Shown piece after piece: positions 12,001 through 24,415 of a stretch of DNA of 64,000 nucleotides. The number at the start of each line of letters is the position of its first letter. Positions within the stretch are counted from its first letter, which is position 1. This DNA is from Viridothelium virens (Eukaryota; Ascomycota; Dothideomycetes; Trypetheliales; Trypetheliaceae), in the NCBI GenBank assembly GCA_010094025.1, contig ML991824.1, positions 62,001-126,000 on the forward strand, written 5' to 3'. The translations under genes and the position numbers were made by a program. A model generated the notes under the pieces. It was given only the letters and a program-made list of their open reading frames with translations, was not told where the DNA came from and searched no databases.

Positions 12001-12625
12001 CTTGATGAAGTTTGTGACAAGAATGACTTAGCTTTGCTGATGGTGGAACAAGTAGTGAAAGTGGAGGGATTGGATTTGAAATGGGCGTTGTTGTGTTGGA
12101 TTCGGAAAGGAGCAAGTGCAGAGCGAAGAGAGTAAAGAAAGGTCGAGGATAGCGAGGTACGAGGTAAATAAATGAGCGCCAATTCAAGCAATGCGCTCGT
12201 TCGCCCAGAGTGGAGCTGATCATGGGATGCGTAATTAGCAAGGCGTAACCGTTTAGGCAAGTGAGCTTCGGAACCCACACACACGAGGAAGTCGACACCG
12301 AAAAATCCTCTCGAGTATTAAGAGGAGGTAAACACAGGCCTTGGCTTTGTGCGGTGTTTGATGGCGGTTGAAAGGCTTTGGTTCGTCATGTACACCTGTG
12401 ACAAGGACACAAAGAACGACGCCCAAGTATATTAAAAAACAGCGGGTCTTGGAAATTATCTACAAAGCCTCATTGATCGACACAACACTGGTCATATCGT
12501 AGCAAGGCTTTCTTGCGATATTTAGATTCTGATAAGGGTAATGACGTAATAATTCTGCGTTGCGTTGGGAGTTGTGATAAGCTTGTTCGGTGGTACGTGA
12601 CTCCCTTAGGGAAGGGTACTCAAGT
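12001..12625. other. Intergenic
   Basis: Promoter side of the small secreted protein gene and 3' flank of the permease gene. No further feature was recognised. Confidence 0.5.
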
Positions 12626-14413
12626 TTAGGCTACTGGCTTCTCTGTTAATCTGGACACTGTATTTGTAGTGTCACCTTCGTCGAGCAGTTGGGCCTTGAC
12701 TCTTGGGCCGGTGTAATAAAATCTGCCACCAGCGTACCAGTATATAACCGCGAAAATGGACATACCAGCAAGAATGACACTTGCATAATTCATCTGAAGA
12801 CCAGTCAGCAACATACCTCTGCTATGGACAATGTTGAAGGGTTTTTTCTGCGGGAGCGAAACTTACGTTTTCAGCAGTCACAGGCCGGATGGTAGGCAGA
12901 ATAAAAATGATGCTCACGAACAGCGTCCAGATTACAGCCCAGAGGTTGATGAAGAAGCTCGCTTTGCCCAGGTAAAAAGGACCAGGCTTGAACTGACCAT
13001 AGATCATCTTGCAGAGGATTGGGATGCAGTAGGACCAGTCAAGAGCAATGGCTGTAACATTGAATATTGCAGCAATCGCTGTGTAAGATCCTAGTCCGAT
13101 GAGATTGATGCAGATGGCAGCACAACTAATGAGCCAGACCGAGTAGAGTGGCGTATGGGTTGTCTTATTCACCTTGGCCCAAATGCGGGATAATGGAATC
13201 ATTTCGTCTCTTGCAACTGCGAAAAACGTTCGAGCTCCTGCCTGCATGCCCGTCATCCCCGTGAAATTGAGGACGATGAATGCAAAGACTGTGAAAATGG
13301 TTCCGCCTGTTGGACCGATGACATTGTAGAAAATTTGAGCAACTGGCTGCCCTAGAGGTGTCTCCAGGAGTGTGTCGACGTCTCCGGTGCAATAAGATAG
13401 CACGATGGTGAAAAGCCATCCACCGATGTACGTAAATGCCAGTGCAATTGTGATCGACCATGGAGCTTTGATCTCAGGATTCTTGATTTCTTCTGCAATG
13501 TGCGCCGTTGCGTCATAATCAGTCATTGTCCACGATACAGATAGGAAGCCAAAAAGGAATGACCATCCAGGAGGCGCCCAGCCGGAATCAGGAACCACTT
13601 CCGTCCAAACGTAACTTGACGAACTCTTGTAATCGCACATTACAAGGAGCGTTATGCAGCAGCTTACCAAAACTCCAATATGGAAGATAACGTAGCTTCG
13701 CGTAATTCTCTCAAGGTAGCTTGTGTTCAAGCTGTTCAGTGCACTATGCATGACGGTAACAGCAGCCGAGACTCCCACGGTCTGGCGAGCGGTCGGCATA
13801 TAACGGAAGCCATCAGAAGTGGGCCCGGATGCAAGAGAGACTGCCGCCAGGAGCAATTGAGCGCATCCATATTCGGTTGAAGCTAAACCTGCCACTTGGC
13901 CAAGAACATTGAACCATCCACACAGCCAGCTGATCTCTGGCACCCACCTATCGGGGACCAGGTACTTACAGGTGAAGTAAAGTCCACCAGAGGTAGGATA
14001 AGCCGAAGCTAGTTCTGATACAGATATGGCAATACACATGCATCCTGCGCCGGAAATCAACCAGCACCACACTGCCGAGGAGGCACCGCCGGCTTCAAGA
14101 GGGTAAACAAAAGTCGTAGCAACGCTGGCATACAAGCCCGAGATTGACATAGCAAATGAAATGCAGGAAAGCCATGAAAATTCTCTCTTGTAGACCTGAG
14201 ATTGGAGGGTAAGAAATCACTGGACATCATTGTATTGATCAATTCACATACTTGAACATAACCAAGTTCTGCCAATTTCCGGTCCTCTTCACTCAACTCA
14301 GAAGCCTCGAAAGTAGTGACTGGACGCTCTGATGCCTTCTCTAGAGCCTTTTGAGCTGCGGAGGACTTGCGGCGACCCTTGATGGTCTCCGGCTCGGCTG
14401 CGCTGAGAGACAT
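12626..14413 (-). CDS. Amino-acid / GABA-type permease (APC superfamily)
   Basis: Plasma-membrane or organellar transporter of the amino acid-polyamine-choline superfamily, most like fungal GABA/choline permeases; the substrate is inferred only from family resemblance. Exons are 14252-14413, 12867-14195 and 12626-12793 (552 aa), with introns of 56 and 73 nt (GTATGT and GTAAGT donors). After a charged cytosolic N-terminus come about 12 hydrophobic segments. Family-typical stretches are ELASAYPTSGGLYFTCKYL, the central MTDYDATAHIAEEIKNPEI and FFAVARDEMIPLSRIWAKV. The C-terminal exon adds the last membrane segment and a short tail. It is divergent from the OSH4-like gene across 866 bp. Confidence 0.93.
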
Positions 14414-15279
14414 GTTGTCAATACCGTGATGATGGGCTTAAGGTTTCGTGCTCTATCGATATAGCAAGTAAGAAAACAAAAATAAGGAATTGGGGGCTCA
14501 AATTGAGTCAATGGAGTCCTTTCAAAAGTAAACTGAAGAATCTTGGCACAAACTCCATGGGAGAGGCCTGAATTTTGCTTGGAAACAGCAATCTGCGATG
14601 ACAGTCGATAGAAGTATCTTAACAAAATTGGACTCGGCTGAGTAGTGGAAGGCCTGCAGTTCTTATCCACGAGTGTTACAGCGGATAACTGCATAGAAAG
14701 GCCTTAGACCTTGGCGATAAACTGCCGTCACCGCCGTAGTGATCCATGTCCCGCACTTGGCCTAGGAGCGGAGGAATCATTAGTCTTTGGCCAGGCGGCA
14801 TGGCCGACGACCTAAGGATCTGGCTTAATCGCATCTTGAACGATTGGTGAGGTCAATCAGACATATCATAGAACTTCGTCGGACTTGGTTATATTCCTGC
14901 GCTGATTGAGAGACACCCTTGAGGAGCTGCGACTCGAAAGTGGTACCGATTACGGGACGTAAGCCACAGGAAGACGCGGAGAAGTGGGAATGCGCCATGG
15001 ATTTGTCTCTTTGCCTCTCAGCCTCGCACCGCCACCAGTGCACCGGTCATCAGCCTCAGGGCACGTCATGGGCTAGCTAGTGGGGGCTCTTGGTGGTGCG
15101 GTGATGCGGTGGTGTGGTGTGGTGGTCAGGACATCGAATGTCGAATGTGATGCTCCGTCTTCTCGTTTACATCTCCCATATGCCCCATCCTTTTCTTTCT
15201 TCATTCTTGGGTCCTTCAGCTTCTTCAGACTAGCCTACTCTCCCCAAACATCTCTCATATCTTCCTTCGTTCTCCTATC
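14414..15279. promoter_or_regulatory. Divergent promoter region, permease / OSH4-like
   Basis: 866 bp between two start codons. It contains a GT/GC-rich low-complexity patch near 15090-15130 (TGGTGGTGCGGTGATGCGG and on). A polypyrimidine-rich stretch of about 100 bp runs directly up to the OSH4-like ATG, a common feature of strongly expressed filamentous-fungal genes. Confidence 0.45.
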
Positions 15280-16539
15280 ATGGCATCCAAGGAAGAAGGC
15301 GCTGCGGTCCCACCACAGAGCAAAGGATCTTGGTCATCCTTTCTCAGGGTATGTTATGCCCTGGCTCTGAATGATCCCTTTGGCGACTTCTGAGATGAGA
15401 AAAAGCTGACATGCACACTACAGTCTATTGCATCATTCAATGGCGATCTGTCGTCTATGACCGCTCCTCCCTTCATTCTCTCCTCAACTTCTCTAGTCGA
15501 GTACTCGTCCTACTGGGCTGAACATCCTTCCATCTTCGCTGCACCTGCTCTCGAGAAAGACCCACAGAAGCGAGCACTGGCTGTCCTCAAATGGTTCCTC
15601 AGTACCCTCAAGCAACATTACAGCAGTCGCAGTGAAAAGCTTGGTAGCGAAAAGAAGCCCCTGAACCCGTTTCTCGGTGAGCTATTCCTTGGAGAGTGGG
15701 AAGACGAAGCAGGCACCACAAAGCTCGTCAGTGAGCAGGTCAGCCACCACCCTCCAGTCACGGCCTACTGCATCTGGAACAAGGAGAAGGGCGTTCAACT
15801 CCAGGGGTACAACGCACAGAAGGCATCCTTCAGCCGGACCATCAATGTGAAGCAAGTTGGTCACGCGCTCCTCCATCTCGCCGAATTTGATGAGGATTAT
15901 CTGATCACGCTCCCTCCCTTATACATCGAAGGTCTCATCACCGGTTCTCCTTACGTCGAGCTGGACAAGAAGACGTACATAACTTCCTCATCAGGTTACA
16001 CATCGTGCATCAACTATTCCGGCCGAGGCTGGCTAAGCGGCAAGAAGAACACCTTTAGTGCATCTTTGTACCAGACAAGCAAGGAAAAGGATGTGCTATA
16101 TACTGCCGAAGGGCAATGGAACGAGAGTTACAAGATTAAAGACGCGAAGTCGAAGGATGTCATCGAGGAGATCAATGCGAACGAAATCAAGACCACACCC
16201 TTGAAGCTCAAGCCGACAGAAGAGCAAGATGAGCTCGAATCACGACGCGCCTGGAAGAATGTTGCCAAAGGCATAGAAAGTGGTGACATGGACATGGTCA
16301 GCCGTGAGAAGTCAGCTATTGAGAATAATCAGCGGGAACTACGGAGGAAGGAGAAAGAAGAGGGCAGAGAGTGGGAGAGGAGGTACTTTAGGCGCGTTGA
16401 TCGTCATGCACGATTCGAGGAGCTCGCCGATAAGGTCGGCGCAGAACGGGATGAAAAGCAGACGAATGGGGTGTGGGTATTTGATGAGAAGCATGGCAAG
16501 AACTTGGGTGCACCGCTTCAGGCCAAAGAATCCAAGTAA
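15280..16539 (+). CDS. Oxysterol-binding protein, OSH4/KES1 type
   Basis: Short-form sterol/PI4P exchange protein acting at ER-Golgi membrane contacts. Exons are 15280-15348 and 15424-16539 (394 aa), with a 75-nt intron. The OSBP signature EQVSHHPP lies at about residues 127-134. Other family blocks are the NPFLGELFLGEW and PPLYIEGLITG runs, plus a Lys/Arg/Glu-rich C-terminal helix region typical of Kes1-like proteins. There is no PH domain or ankyrin repeat, so it is the short class. The first exon supplies the amphipathic lid (SKGSWSSFLRSIASFNGDL). The gene opens a run of three genes acting in ER/Golgi membrane traffic. Confidence 0.94.
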
Positions 16540-16939
16540 TTAGACGGGAATACATCGCCGGCGTTATTGTACGACTATACCTGTGTCCTGCATTGATGTT
16601 TTAATAGCGACCTAATCAGAATCATTTGTGTCTTCGCTTGGTCCAACAACTAGAAACACGATCGTTCTCGGAACTATGTGTTGAAGGCAGATCTGACAGC
16701 TTTCTCCTTGAAAGGAAGCTCATTGAAATTGTGTCCTGAGCTTACACTTCTTATAAATACATCTAGATACAGCTTCCGGCCTATGCACCACCAATATGAT
16801 ATCAGTGAAACTCCTCTTTCCAACCATCTACGCAAAATTGATCGGATGAAAACTTCGCAGAAAACCGAGAAGCACGCTATGCACAAGAAAAAAGATGGTA
16901 CGTCTCTCCAATTGGTCATACAGGAGACACTTGAACCCG
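16540..16939. other. Convergent intergenic
   Basis: 400 bp between the 3' ends of the OSH4-like gene and imh1. Nothing was recognised. Confidence 0.5.
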
Positions 16940-19900
16940 TCATCTAGCAGCAATTGCTGCACTCCACTTTTGCTCCTCGTCCCGATTGAAATGCAGCAGC
17001 ATGCCAAGGACAGGCACCAGTTGATTTTGCAGCTTTTTGTCTCTTTGCTCTAAGAATTGCAGCAGCACGTTTTTGAGGTATGCGAGGTCCGTTGGTCCCT
17101 CGGCTTTGATATTGCCAGCGGGAAACTCCGTCACAGAAGGCACTCGACCTTTGGTCATTGGTGAGGCAAGTCGGGTACGTGAGGGCGAAGACTCGAGGGA
17201 CGAGCGAGAAGACTGGACGTTCGACTCCTGGGTTCGGGCTTTGGTTTGGAGGACGCGGAGCTCATCGGCCATCGTCTATACAACTCACGTAAGCCTCCAA
17301 TGCATATTTCCCAAGAAGATGAAGAATCTTACCTTGCTCGACTTCTGCAACTTCTCAAACCGCCCTTGAGTCTCCTCCAAGCTCTTCCTCAACGCCGCCT
17401 TCTCCTTCTCCAGCTCTCGCGTTTGCTTCTCCCCCTCATCTAATGCATCTCTCAACTGGCCCATCGCCGTCCTCACTTCTGTCGCCTCCTCGCTTGCCGC
17501 CGCCTCTCTCCTTTCTAACTCCTCCCTCCTCCCCTCCCACCTCTTCCTCTCCCTTTCCACCTCCTCCCGCTCCTCCTCCGCCCTCTTCAATCCCTTCTCC
17601 GCCTCCCTCACCCTTCCCCTCAGCTCCTCCAACTCCCTCGCTCTCCGCCTCCCACTCACACTCGCCTCCTCCTCCGCTCGGTCCCTCTCCTCCACTGCAA
17701 AATCCATCCTCTCCCTCATCTCCTTCACCCTCGCATCCGCCCTACCCTCCACCTCCCCCAACAACCGGCGCATCGTCTCTGCCTCCCTCCCCCTCTCCCC
17801 TAGCAAGCGATGCGCATCCGCGAGCTCCTCCTCCAAGCTCTCGCACCGGCCCCGCACCTCCTTCATCTGCGTCGCCAGCTCCCGCGTCTGGTCCTGCATA
17901 CTATCCATCAAGCTCTGCGCGCTCGCCTGCTGCGCCCCCTTCATCTCCACCTCCTCCCTTAGACTGCGCGCCTCCTGCCCCAGCCTTGCCACCTGCGCCT
18001 CCAGCTCCGCGACCGCCGCCCGCCTTCCCTGCAGCTCGCGCTGCGCCTTCTCGAGCTCCGCGCGGAGATCGTGCGCCTCTTCCGCCGCGTCGCCGCGCTC
18101 TGTCTCCGCGCGCTGCAGGTCGCGCTGCAGCCGGCGCGTCGTGTCTTCGAGCGCCTGCCGCGTCGACGTCGCTTGCTGGAGGCGCTCATTCAGCATCCGC
18201 GTCTCGGACGTCTTCTCTGCGACTTGCGTCATGTAGACGCTGATTTCGGAGCGCAGGTCGCGCTCGCGCAGCTCGAGCTTGCTGATGTCGCGCCGGCTCT
18301 GCGCGAGCTCGTCTCGTGTGCTGCGGAGCTCGGCGACTTCGGTGCGGAGGGAGTGGAGCTCGGGTTGGGCTTTTTGGAGAATTTCGCGTAGGTCGGTGAG
18401 GTCTTTGAAGCGGGAGGCGGCGAGGGTTTGGGCGGCGCTGAGGTCGATTTGGAGTGTTGTGGCTTTCGCTTTGAGGTCTTCGAATTCGACGGCAAGGCTT
18501 TTGTGTGCCACGGCTGTGTCTGCATGGCCTGCTTGGCTAGCCTTGAGCTCTGCCAGCTCCTTTTCAAGACTGTACATGCTTTGTTCCAGCGCACTCTTCT
18601 CCGCTTGGAGTTCTTTAATCTTGTCCTTGGCTTCGGTGTGTTCTTGACCAATGTTGATGAGGTCATCTTTGAGGCCTTCGATTTCCTCACTGAGGGCTTC
18701 TTGGTCTTTGAGACGCCTTTCAAGCCGGTCGATTGTACTATCCTTTTCCTCCACCAGACTCTTGAGATCAGATAGTTGTTGTTCGAGTACTGCCGTAGAC
18801 TGTACTTGTTTTGTTGCTTCCTCTTCTGTTAATTCCTTCGTAGCAGGTGTTGGAGTTTGACTGGCTTTCGCTCCAGTTTCCGTCCCATGGGCCATTTCCG
18901 AAGTCGATCCTTGACTCTTGCCTTTCTTCTTCTTGTTCTTCTTCTTCTTCGCGGCACTCGAAGTCTCAGCTGCCTGTGGTGTGAGCCTACCTTCCTCAAC
19001 GTTCTCGTCTCTGCTATTTCTCCGGCTTGTACTCGCCTGGTGCCGTGCTTCATCTCTCTCGCGCTGGGCTTCAACAAGCTCTGACTCAATGCTCTTCTTC
19101 GCGGACTCCGCACTCTGCAATTGCTCCCGCAGAGTCTTAATCAATCCATTCAATGTGTCCGTCCGTTTTTCATGGCCTTGCAAGTCTTTCTGCATCTGGT
19201 CAAGATCCGATTGCAATTTTTTGATTGTGTCTTCCTCGTGTGCTGTAAGCCGCTGCTCCTCTCTGGCATCTACTTGCGACTTCAACTCGGCCAGCTCTTT
19301 CTCCGTAGTTCTGATTGTAGCTTGAAGATTTGCTACCACGGATTCGTGCTTTGCACTCCCATCCCGGAGATTCGTAAGCTCCTTTTGAGCCTCCTGCAAT
19401 CTTGACTTGAGCTCTTCAGAGGCAGAATCAAGCTGCTTGAACTGATTGGAGGACTCTGATTCGGAACGCTCTTTTGCATCTCTGAGTGTCTGTAAATCAC
19501 GCGTAGCAGCCTCCAAGTTCTGCACCATTTTCTCAGAAGACTCTTTGGCAACCGCAAGGTCGTCTCTGAGCGTCTTGTTCTGGCTTGTAAGGTCTCGAAC
19601 TGTTTGATCGCGCTGTTTGAGCTCTGTCTGCAGACGTGGAAGCTCGTCATCGTACGAGAAGAAGTCTTCGGATTCTTCCTTGGAACCAGCCTGAGTAGTG
19701 GATTCTTGAGTGGATCCAGGTGATTTGATTGCTACGGGCGAAAGAGCTACATCGATCATTTCGGCCTTCTTTTTCTCGACTCCATTGACCTGTAGTCTGT
19801 CGAATTCTGGTACAGCGGGACTATTTTGCGTGCTCGCTTTGCGCAATGACTCATTCTCAGACTTGACATCGCTTACAATCCTCTCGGCTGCGTCTAGCTT

Positions 19901-20678
19901 TTCCTTGAACGCGTCTCTTTCCTTCTTGATCTCTATGTTCTCATTTGATACGCGTCTCATCTCTTCCATAACCATCCCATTCCTCTGCGTAATTTGATTC
20001 AGGTATTCGACCAGAGCATTTGGATCGCTGATTGAAGTGAGTGGCGTATTTTCGCGGAGTGCTGCCTCAAAAGGCTCGATAAGAAGAATGCGTGCATGTG
20101 CTATACGGTATGATCGTAGAAGGTCTGAATATCGAGGTTCTAATTTCTCCAATTTCCTCAGTCTTGCCTTAATGTCAGCTGAAAGCTCGGGCTGTTGTTG
20201 AGCATGTTCCTGCGACTGCTCCTGTGTCTCGCCCTCTTTTTTCTCATCGCCCCTGCTGGCATCCTCACCTGCAGGTTGAGACACGCTCTTCGATTGTAGA
20301 GGATCCACATCTTCTTTTATCTGGGGGGTATTCGTTCGACTGGGGGTCTCGCTACCGATTACGAACTCGGGGTCAAATTCAGACGGATCAGGACCTCTTC
20401 CCTGAAAAGGTCTGTCCGTAGAGTCCTGGCTGTGTACTCGAGGCCTCGCAGGCCGCTTTGTAGGTGATCTTGTCCTTCCCGAACTTGTGCGACGTAAATT
20501 CGTATCTGGTCGGGATGGGGATGATGTAGGATGTGAAGGTGATCTCTGACGGGCTTGCTCTTCCGCAATACGATTATCTATTGCACCTTGGAGACGCTTG
20601 AAGCCCTTTGGTGGTATTAGCTATGTCTAGAAGGCTAGAGGCTGACAGGGTCGGTAATACCGGAAATCCTTGAAACAT
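16940..20678 (-). CDS. imh1: GRIP-domain golgin IMH1
   Basis: Coiled-coil tether on trans-Golgi membranes, recruited by an Arl1-type GTPase through its GRIP domain. Exons are 20661-20678 (only 18 nt), 17333-20596 and 16940-17275 (1205 aa). The body is almost entirely coiled coil (Leu/Glu/Lys/Gln heptads) with a Lys-rich break (KKKKNKKKKGKS). The C-terminal exon has the GRIP core DLAYLKNVLLQFLEQRDK then LLHFNRDEEQKW. The start is inferred: the short exon gives MFQGFP joined to RLQGAIDNRIAEEQARQR, close to the usual golgin opening. The intron has a GTATTA donor and a CTAAT branch. Strong composition bias produces long antisense frames, which I reject. It is divergent from Lunapark. Confidence 0.93.
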
Positions 20679-20944
20679 TGCGACGATAAGATCGCTGGTA
20701 AGTCACCAGCACAATTAGCGCTTCAAGTCATGGTAGACTGTCTTTTCGACTCAAATGCAGTCTTTGTGCATTTGGGTTGGAAGTTTCAAGGCTCAAGACA
20801 ACAGCTTTCCCTGTTGGCCCGAGCTTTGAAGCCCAGTCTCACAATTTATCACGCATGACGGAGGCCACAAGACCATTTCTTCTCAGCCACATCATGATCT
20901 CTTGACCTCTCTACCTGCCAAGTCCACCCAGTGGCACTGGCACA
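20679..20944. promoter_or_regulatory. Divergent promoter, imh1 / lnp1
   Basis: 266 bp separate the start codons of two secretory-pathway genes, short enough that regulatory elements are probably shared. No TATA-like run is clear. Confidence 0.5.
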
Positions 20945-22387
20945 ATGGTTTCATTTTGGCCATGGAAGGCATGTACGTATGTTCCATCGGCCCTGGACCT
21001 GCTACTTACAGTCTACCTAGGGCGACAGCTCTTCCGCGGCCTCCTTCGAGAAGGCACTTCGCTCTTTGTCGGAGAAGATTTCAAAGACGAGCGCGAAAAA
21101 TGATAGTCTTCGGAAGAACGAACGATATAACAAAGTTTGGTGGACTCTATCTACGGGCTTCACCTATATAATCGCAGCATTAATTCTGATCCTGGTCACC
21201 GGATATCGCAACTGGGGTATTGTGGAATACAGCTTACTGGCTGGTGGACCTCTTGTGTACTTTGCCAAGATCTTCTTGCATTACGTGTTTCAAGACTACT
21301 AATACAGATATGATACAGAATCTATGGCGTCAGAACGGCCCTTTCGGCCTATTACAACTACCGGATTACTACAACTCAAGATCATCTGAATGACCTCCAT
21401 AAGCAACGAGATGAGACAATCAAGAAACTCAAAGCCGCTACGAAGTATGACTCGACTCAACAACTGCTCGATAAATACGGCGGCTCTCAACCCAAGCAGC
21501 AAAAGTCATCACCTTCTTCCAAGCCGAAACGCCAATCCACCGGACTCCAGGGCAACAATGGAGCCCGCCAACCCTCCCGCACCAACCTTCCTCCCCCTCC
21601 CACCGCCAACATCCCTCGAGCCGACACATTCCCGGCTCAAACCCCTCCTCGCTCCGGCCCAGCACCACAACCCCAAACACCCTCCGCAGCCAACTCTCCG
21701 CCAAGTCACCCGAGCCCCTCTGAATCCTGCCCTGGGTCCCCCAGCTCCCCTTCTCCATCCGCCTCTTTCGCTCCGAACGCCTTCACCTCCTCTGCCTCAC
21801 AGCAATATTCCTATCCGCCCTCACGCTCTGCCTGGTATGACCGGCTCATGGACGTCCTCCTCGGCGAGGATGAGACCCAGCCGCGGAACAGACTTGCGCT
21901 GATCTGCGGATCGTGTCGTCTGGTCAACGGGCAGGCACCACCGGGGGTGAAGACGATGGGAGAGGTCGGAAGGTGGCGGTGTGGTGGATGTGGGGCATGG
22001 AATGGGGAGGTGGGGGGGGTGGAGGGGATGTTGGGGCGGTTGAAGGCAGAGAAGGGGAGAGGTGGCAGGGAGGAGCTGGAAGAAGATGGTGAGGGCGAGG
22101 GTGAGGAAGAGGAGATTGGAGGGGTATTGAAGACTGCCCCGGCGGATGTGCCAACGGATTGGGTGGAGGGTAAGGGGAGGAAGCCCATGAGTGAGGAAGA
22201 GATGAGGGAGGCGGCGAGGCTGGCGGGAGAGGACGAGGAGAGGGCGAGGCAGGAGATGAGCTTCGAAGACAGGAAGGAGTTGGGATTGCTTGATCGGGAA
22301 GTAGGAGATGAGGATGACGACGATGGAGGAAAGGCTTTTGAAGAGCCGCCGGCGAAGGCAACACGAAGCAGGAAGAAAAAAGCGTAG
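20945..22387 (+). CDS. lnp1: Lunapark-family ER junction protein
   Basis: ER membrane protein that stabilises three-way tubule junctions. Exons are 20945-20968, 21021-21256 and 21319-22387 (442 aa). The first intron appears to be GC-AG: only a donor at AAG|GCATGT keeps phase, giving MVSFWPWKGDSSSAASFEK, the family start. The second intron has a GTACTT donor, a TACTAAT branch and a GATACAG acceptor, restoring GGPLVIYGVRTALSAYYNYR. Two membrane segments flank about residues 57-95. A coiled coil follows (NDLHKQRDETIKKLK), then a long Pro/Ser-rich linker. The Lunapark zinc ribbon is CGSCRLVNG...WRCGGCGAWN. The tail is acidic and Gly/Glu-rich and ends in a Lys cluster. Confidence 0.92.
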
Positions 22388-22729
22388 ACCAGAGAGATAC
22401 ATAAAGCAGACCAGAAACGGGGCTGGTTACACCTTGTTTCTCGGTGGTTTTGCTGCACGTTGAGCGGTTGGTAACAGGTCTATGAATGGTTCTCAAAAGC
22501 AAGGAAGCTTTACGCGGTGTAGTATTAGGCTTGCTCTTTACTATGCTCTTCTCTCCCTCCAAAATACAGTTCTCCCGCGAGGACTATGCAAGGTCCACAT
22601 CTAGATGTGTAATCTTGTCCAAGCCTCCATCCCTCATGATAACCTGTGCTGATGCCGCAGAATTTCACCGCACTCTCTATTCTACCGCAAGAAGAGCGTC
22701 AAGAGGACGATATTCTAATCCAGAGAGCT
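22388..22729. other. Convergent intergenic
   Basis: 342 bp between the lnp1 stop and the stop of the next minus-strand gene. Nothing was recognised. Confidence 0.5.
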
Positions 22730-24415
22730 TCAGTGCGAATCGTGAATGCCCTTGCGAATGCTTGGGTAGCCCTTCTCTTCTAAGACCTTTTCGATTTCGT
22801 CGCATAGCCATCCTTCGGCGTACTCTTCCTCTTCATTAATGTCTTTCTCTCCATCGTTTAAGTCGATATCGAAAAATTGCTGTCGCTGGCCTAGGCCAAG
22901 CTGCTGATCGAACTCGTCAGGAGTTGCAGGTTTCTTGCCCCTTTTCCTATCAGACATGGAGTCGGCGGGCATCGGTTCTTCGCAGACGCCTGGCTTTTGC
23001 AGGTAAGAGCTCCGGGCAGAGCTCTTGATGAATTCCTTCGAGCCAGATACGTTCCCGAGATATTCGCCTGTAGGAACAGAGCCCCCATCTGAACGACACT
23101 TTGGACCCCCCGATGGCCTGACGCTTCGATCCACCATACCTATCGGCTCCGTCTGCGGCCTTCCACTTTCATTCTGCTTCATTGCTTCCACTGTCTGGCG
23201 CCTCCCCATCTGCACTGCTTTGCCCGACCCAGCGAGTTTCACCTCTCTCGGCGTCTCGGAACACTCAACAAAGTACCCTTTCCTCGGCAACTCCTCAACT
23301 CTCTCCGCAACGATCGCCAATCCATCCAGGTTACTTCCCTCCGGCGCATCGCGAGGGTGCCTCACATCCGTCCTCGTTCCCTCCTTCCTCTTCCCCCGCA
23401 AGCTCGCCTCCGTCACCTTCGGACTCAGCGCCCTTGCCCACCCCTTCGTCCTGGCATCCACCACCTCGACCACCTCGACTTCAGCACTAGGGCCGGGTGT
23501 ATTACCATCATTGAGGCTCAAATGCTCCGCATACAAGGGCTCTAGATCTAGCTTCTTGTGCGGGGATTCAGGAGGCAGCTTAGTACTCATCCAGGCGTGC
23601 TCTTCGGCGAGCTGCTCGTCCGACCAGGTGTTGGAGCGGGACCGGAGGAGTGGCCGGCTGAGACCGCTGTAGATGGCAGAGCCGATGCCGGAGGGGTGCA
23701 GGTCGGTGGAGCGGAGGGTGGCACGAGCCGAGGCGGCACGATTGCGGGTTGTGTTGAGGGTTTGCATGATGGGTCCTTGGGGGCGGGATGGACGGTATTT
23801 GGTAGGTTCGTAGGTGAGGTCCTGGAGGAATGGTGTTAGTGTGGGGAGTATTAGAGATGATTCTGAACGATGACGGAGGTCAGGTTCAGCAGGAGGGCAT
23901 CATTAATCAAAACAAAAAGGTACCAGGCACACGCTGGTTGGGGAAGGTACGGTAAGATTGCGACGACCGGAGCGAGTCGATCACCACAAGGGACTTACGC
24001 ATTCTGTATCGCTGAAGACATTCGTCCAGTCGTCCTGATCTCTTGAACGATTGCCAACATCTGCCATGACTAACGATGCTTTCATCACTGGCCCTTCGGC
24101 GTCTGGGGGTGGTGCATGTTCAAATATATCTGTATACCCCGTCTGCATCCCGGCCCTCTTCGTTGCGTCTATCAACTTACGGCGGGCCTTCGATCCGACA
24201 TACCGAATACCTTCGCCAACCTCCTCGACCGCAGTTGGAGCCTGGGAGGTCGTGGCCCTGATCGGTTCCGCAGGTTTGATGGACAGGTCGTCCTCTAGGA
24301 TTTTCGGCCTCCCCAGCATACGATCAGCCAGGTTGAAAGCTCCTTTGACTTGATTTAGGAAAGGTCCCGAGCATCTATCCATCGCTGGCACCAGCGCAGG
24401 GCGTAGCTGACGCAC
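22730..24415 (-). CDS. Hypothetical protein, unknown function
   Basis: I do not recognise this family. I join 23999-24415 to 22730-23821 (502 aa) across a 177-nt intron with a GTAAGT donor and a CCTCCAG acceptor; both exons are in phase 0. The first exon includes LADRMLGRPKILEDDLSI and a GYTDIFEHAPPPD stretch. The second is charged and probably disordered (Ser, Arg, Pro, Glu), with an acidic patch (INEEEEYAEGWL) near the end. There is no signal peptide, membrane segment or enzyme motif. The ATG chosen is the most upstream in frame; a Met eleven codons later (MDRCSG) is an alternative start. Confidence 0.65.

Noticed and set aside
17443-18243. 266-codon Pro/Ser-rich plus-strand frame
   Set aside because: Antisense to the Glu/Arg-rich coiled coil of IMH1; composition is explained by codon bias of the real gene.
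21811-22562. Minus-strand frames up to 215 codons
   Set aside because: Shadows of the Gly/Glu-rich Lunapark tail.
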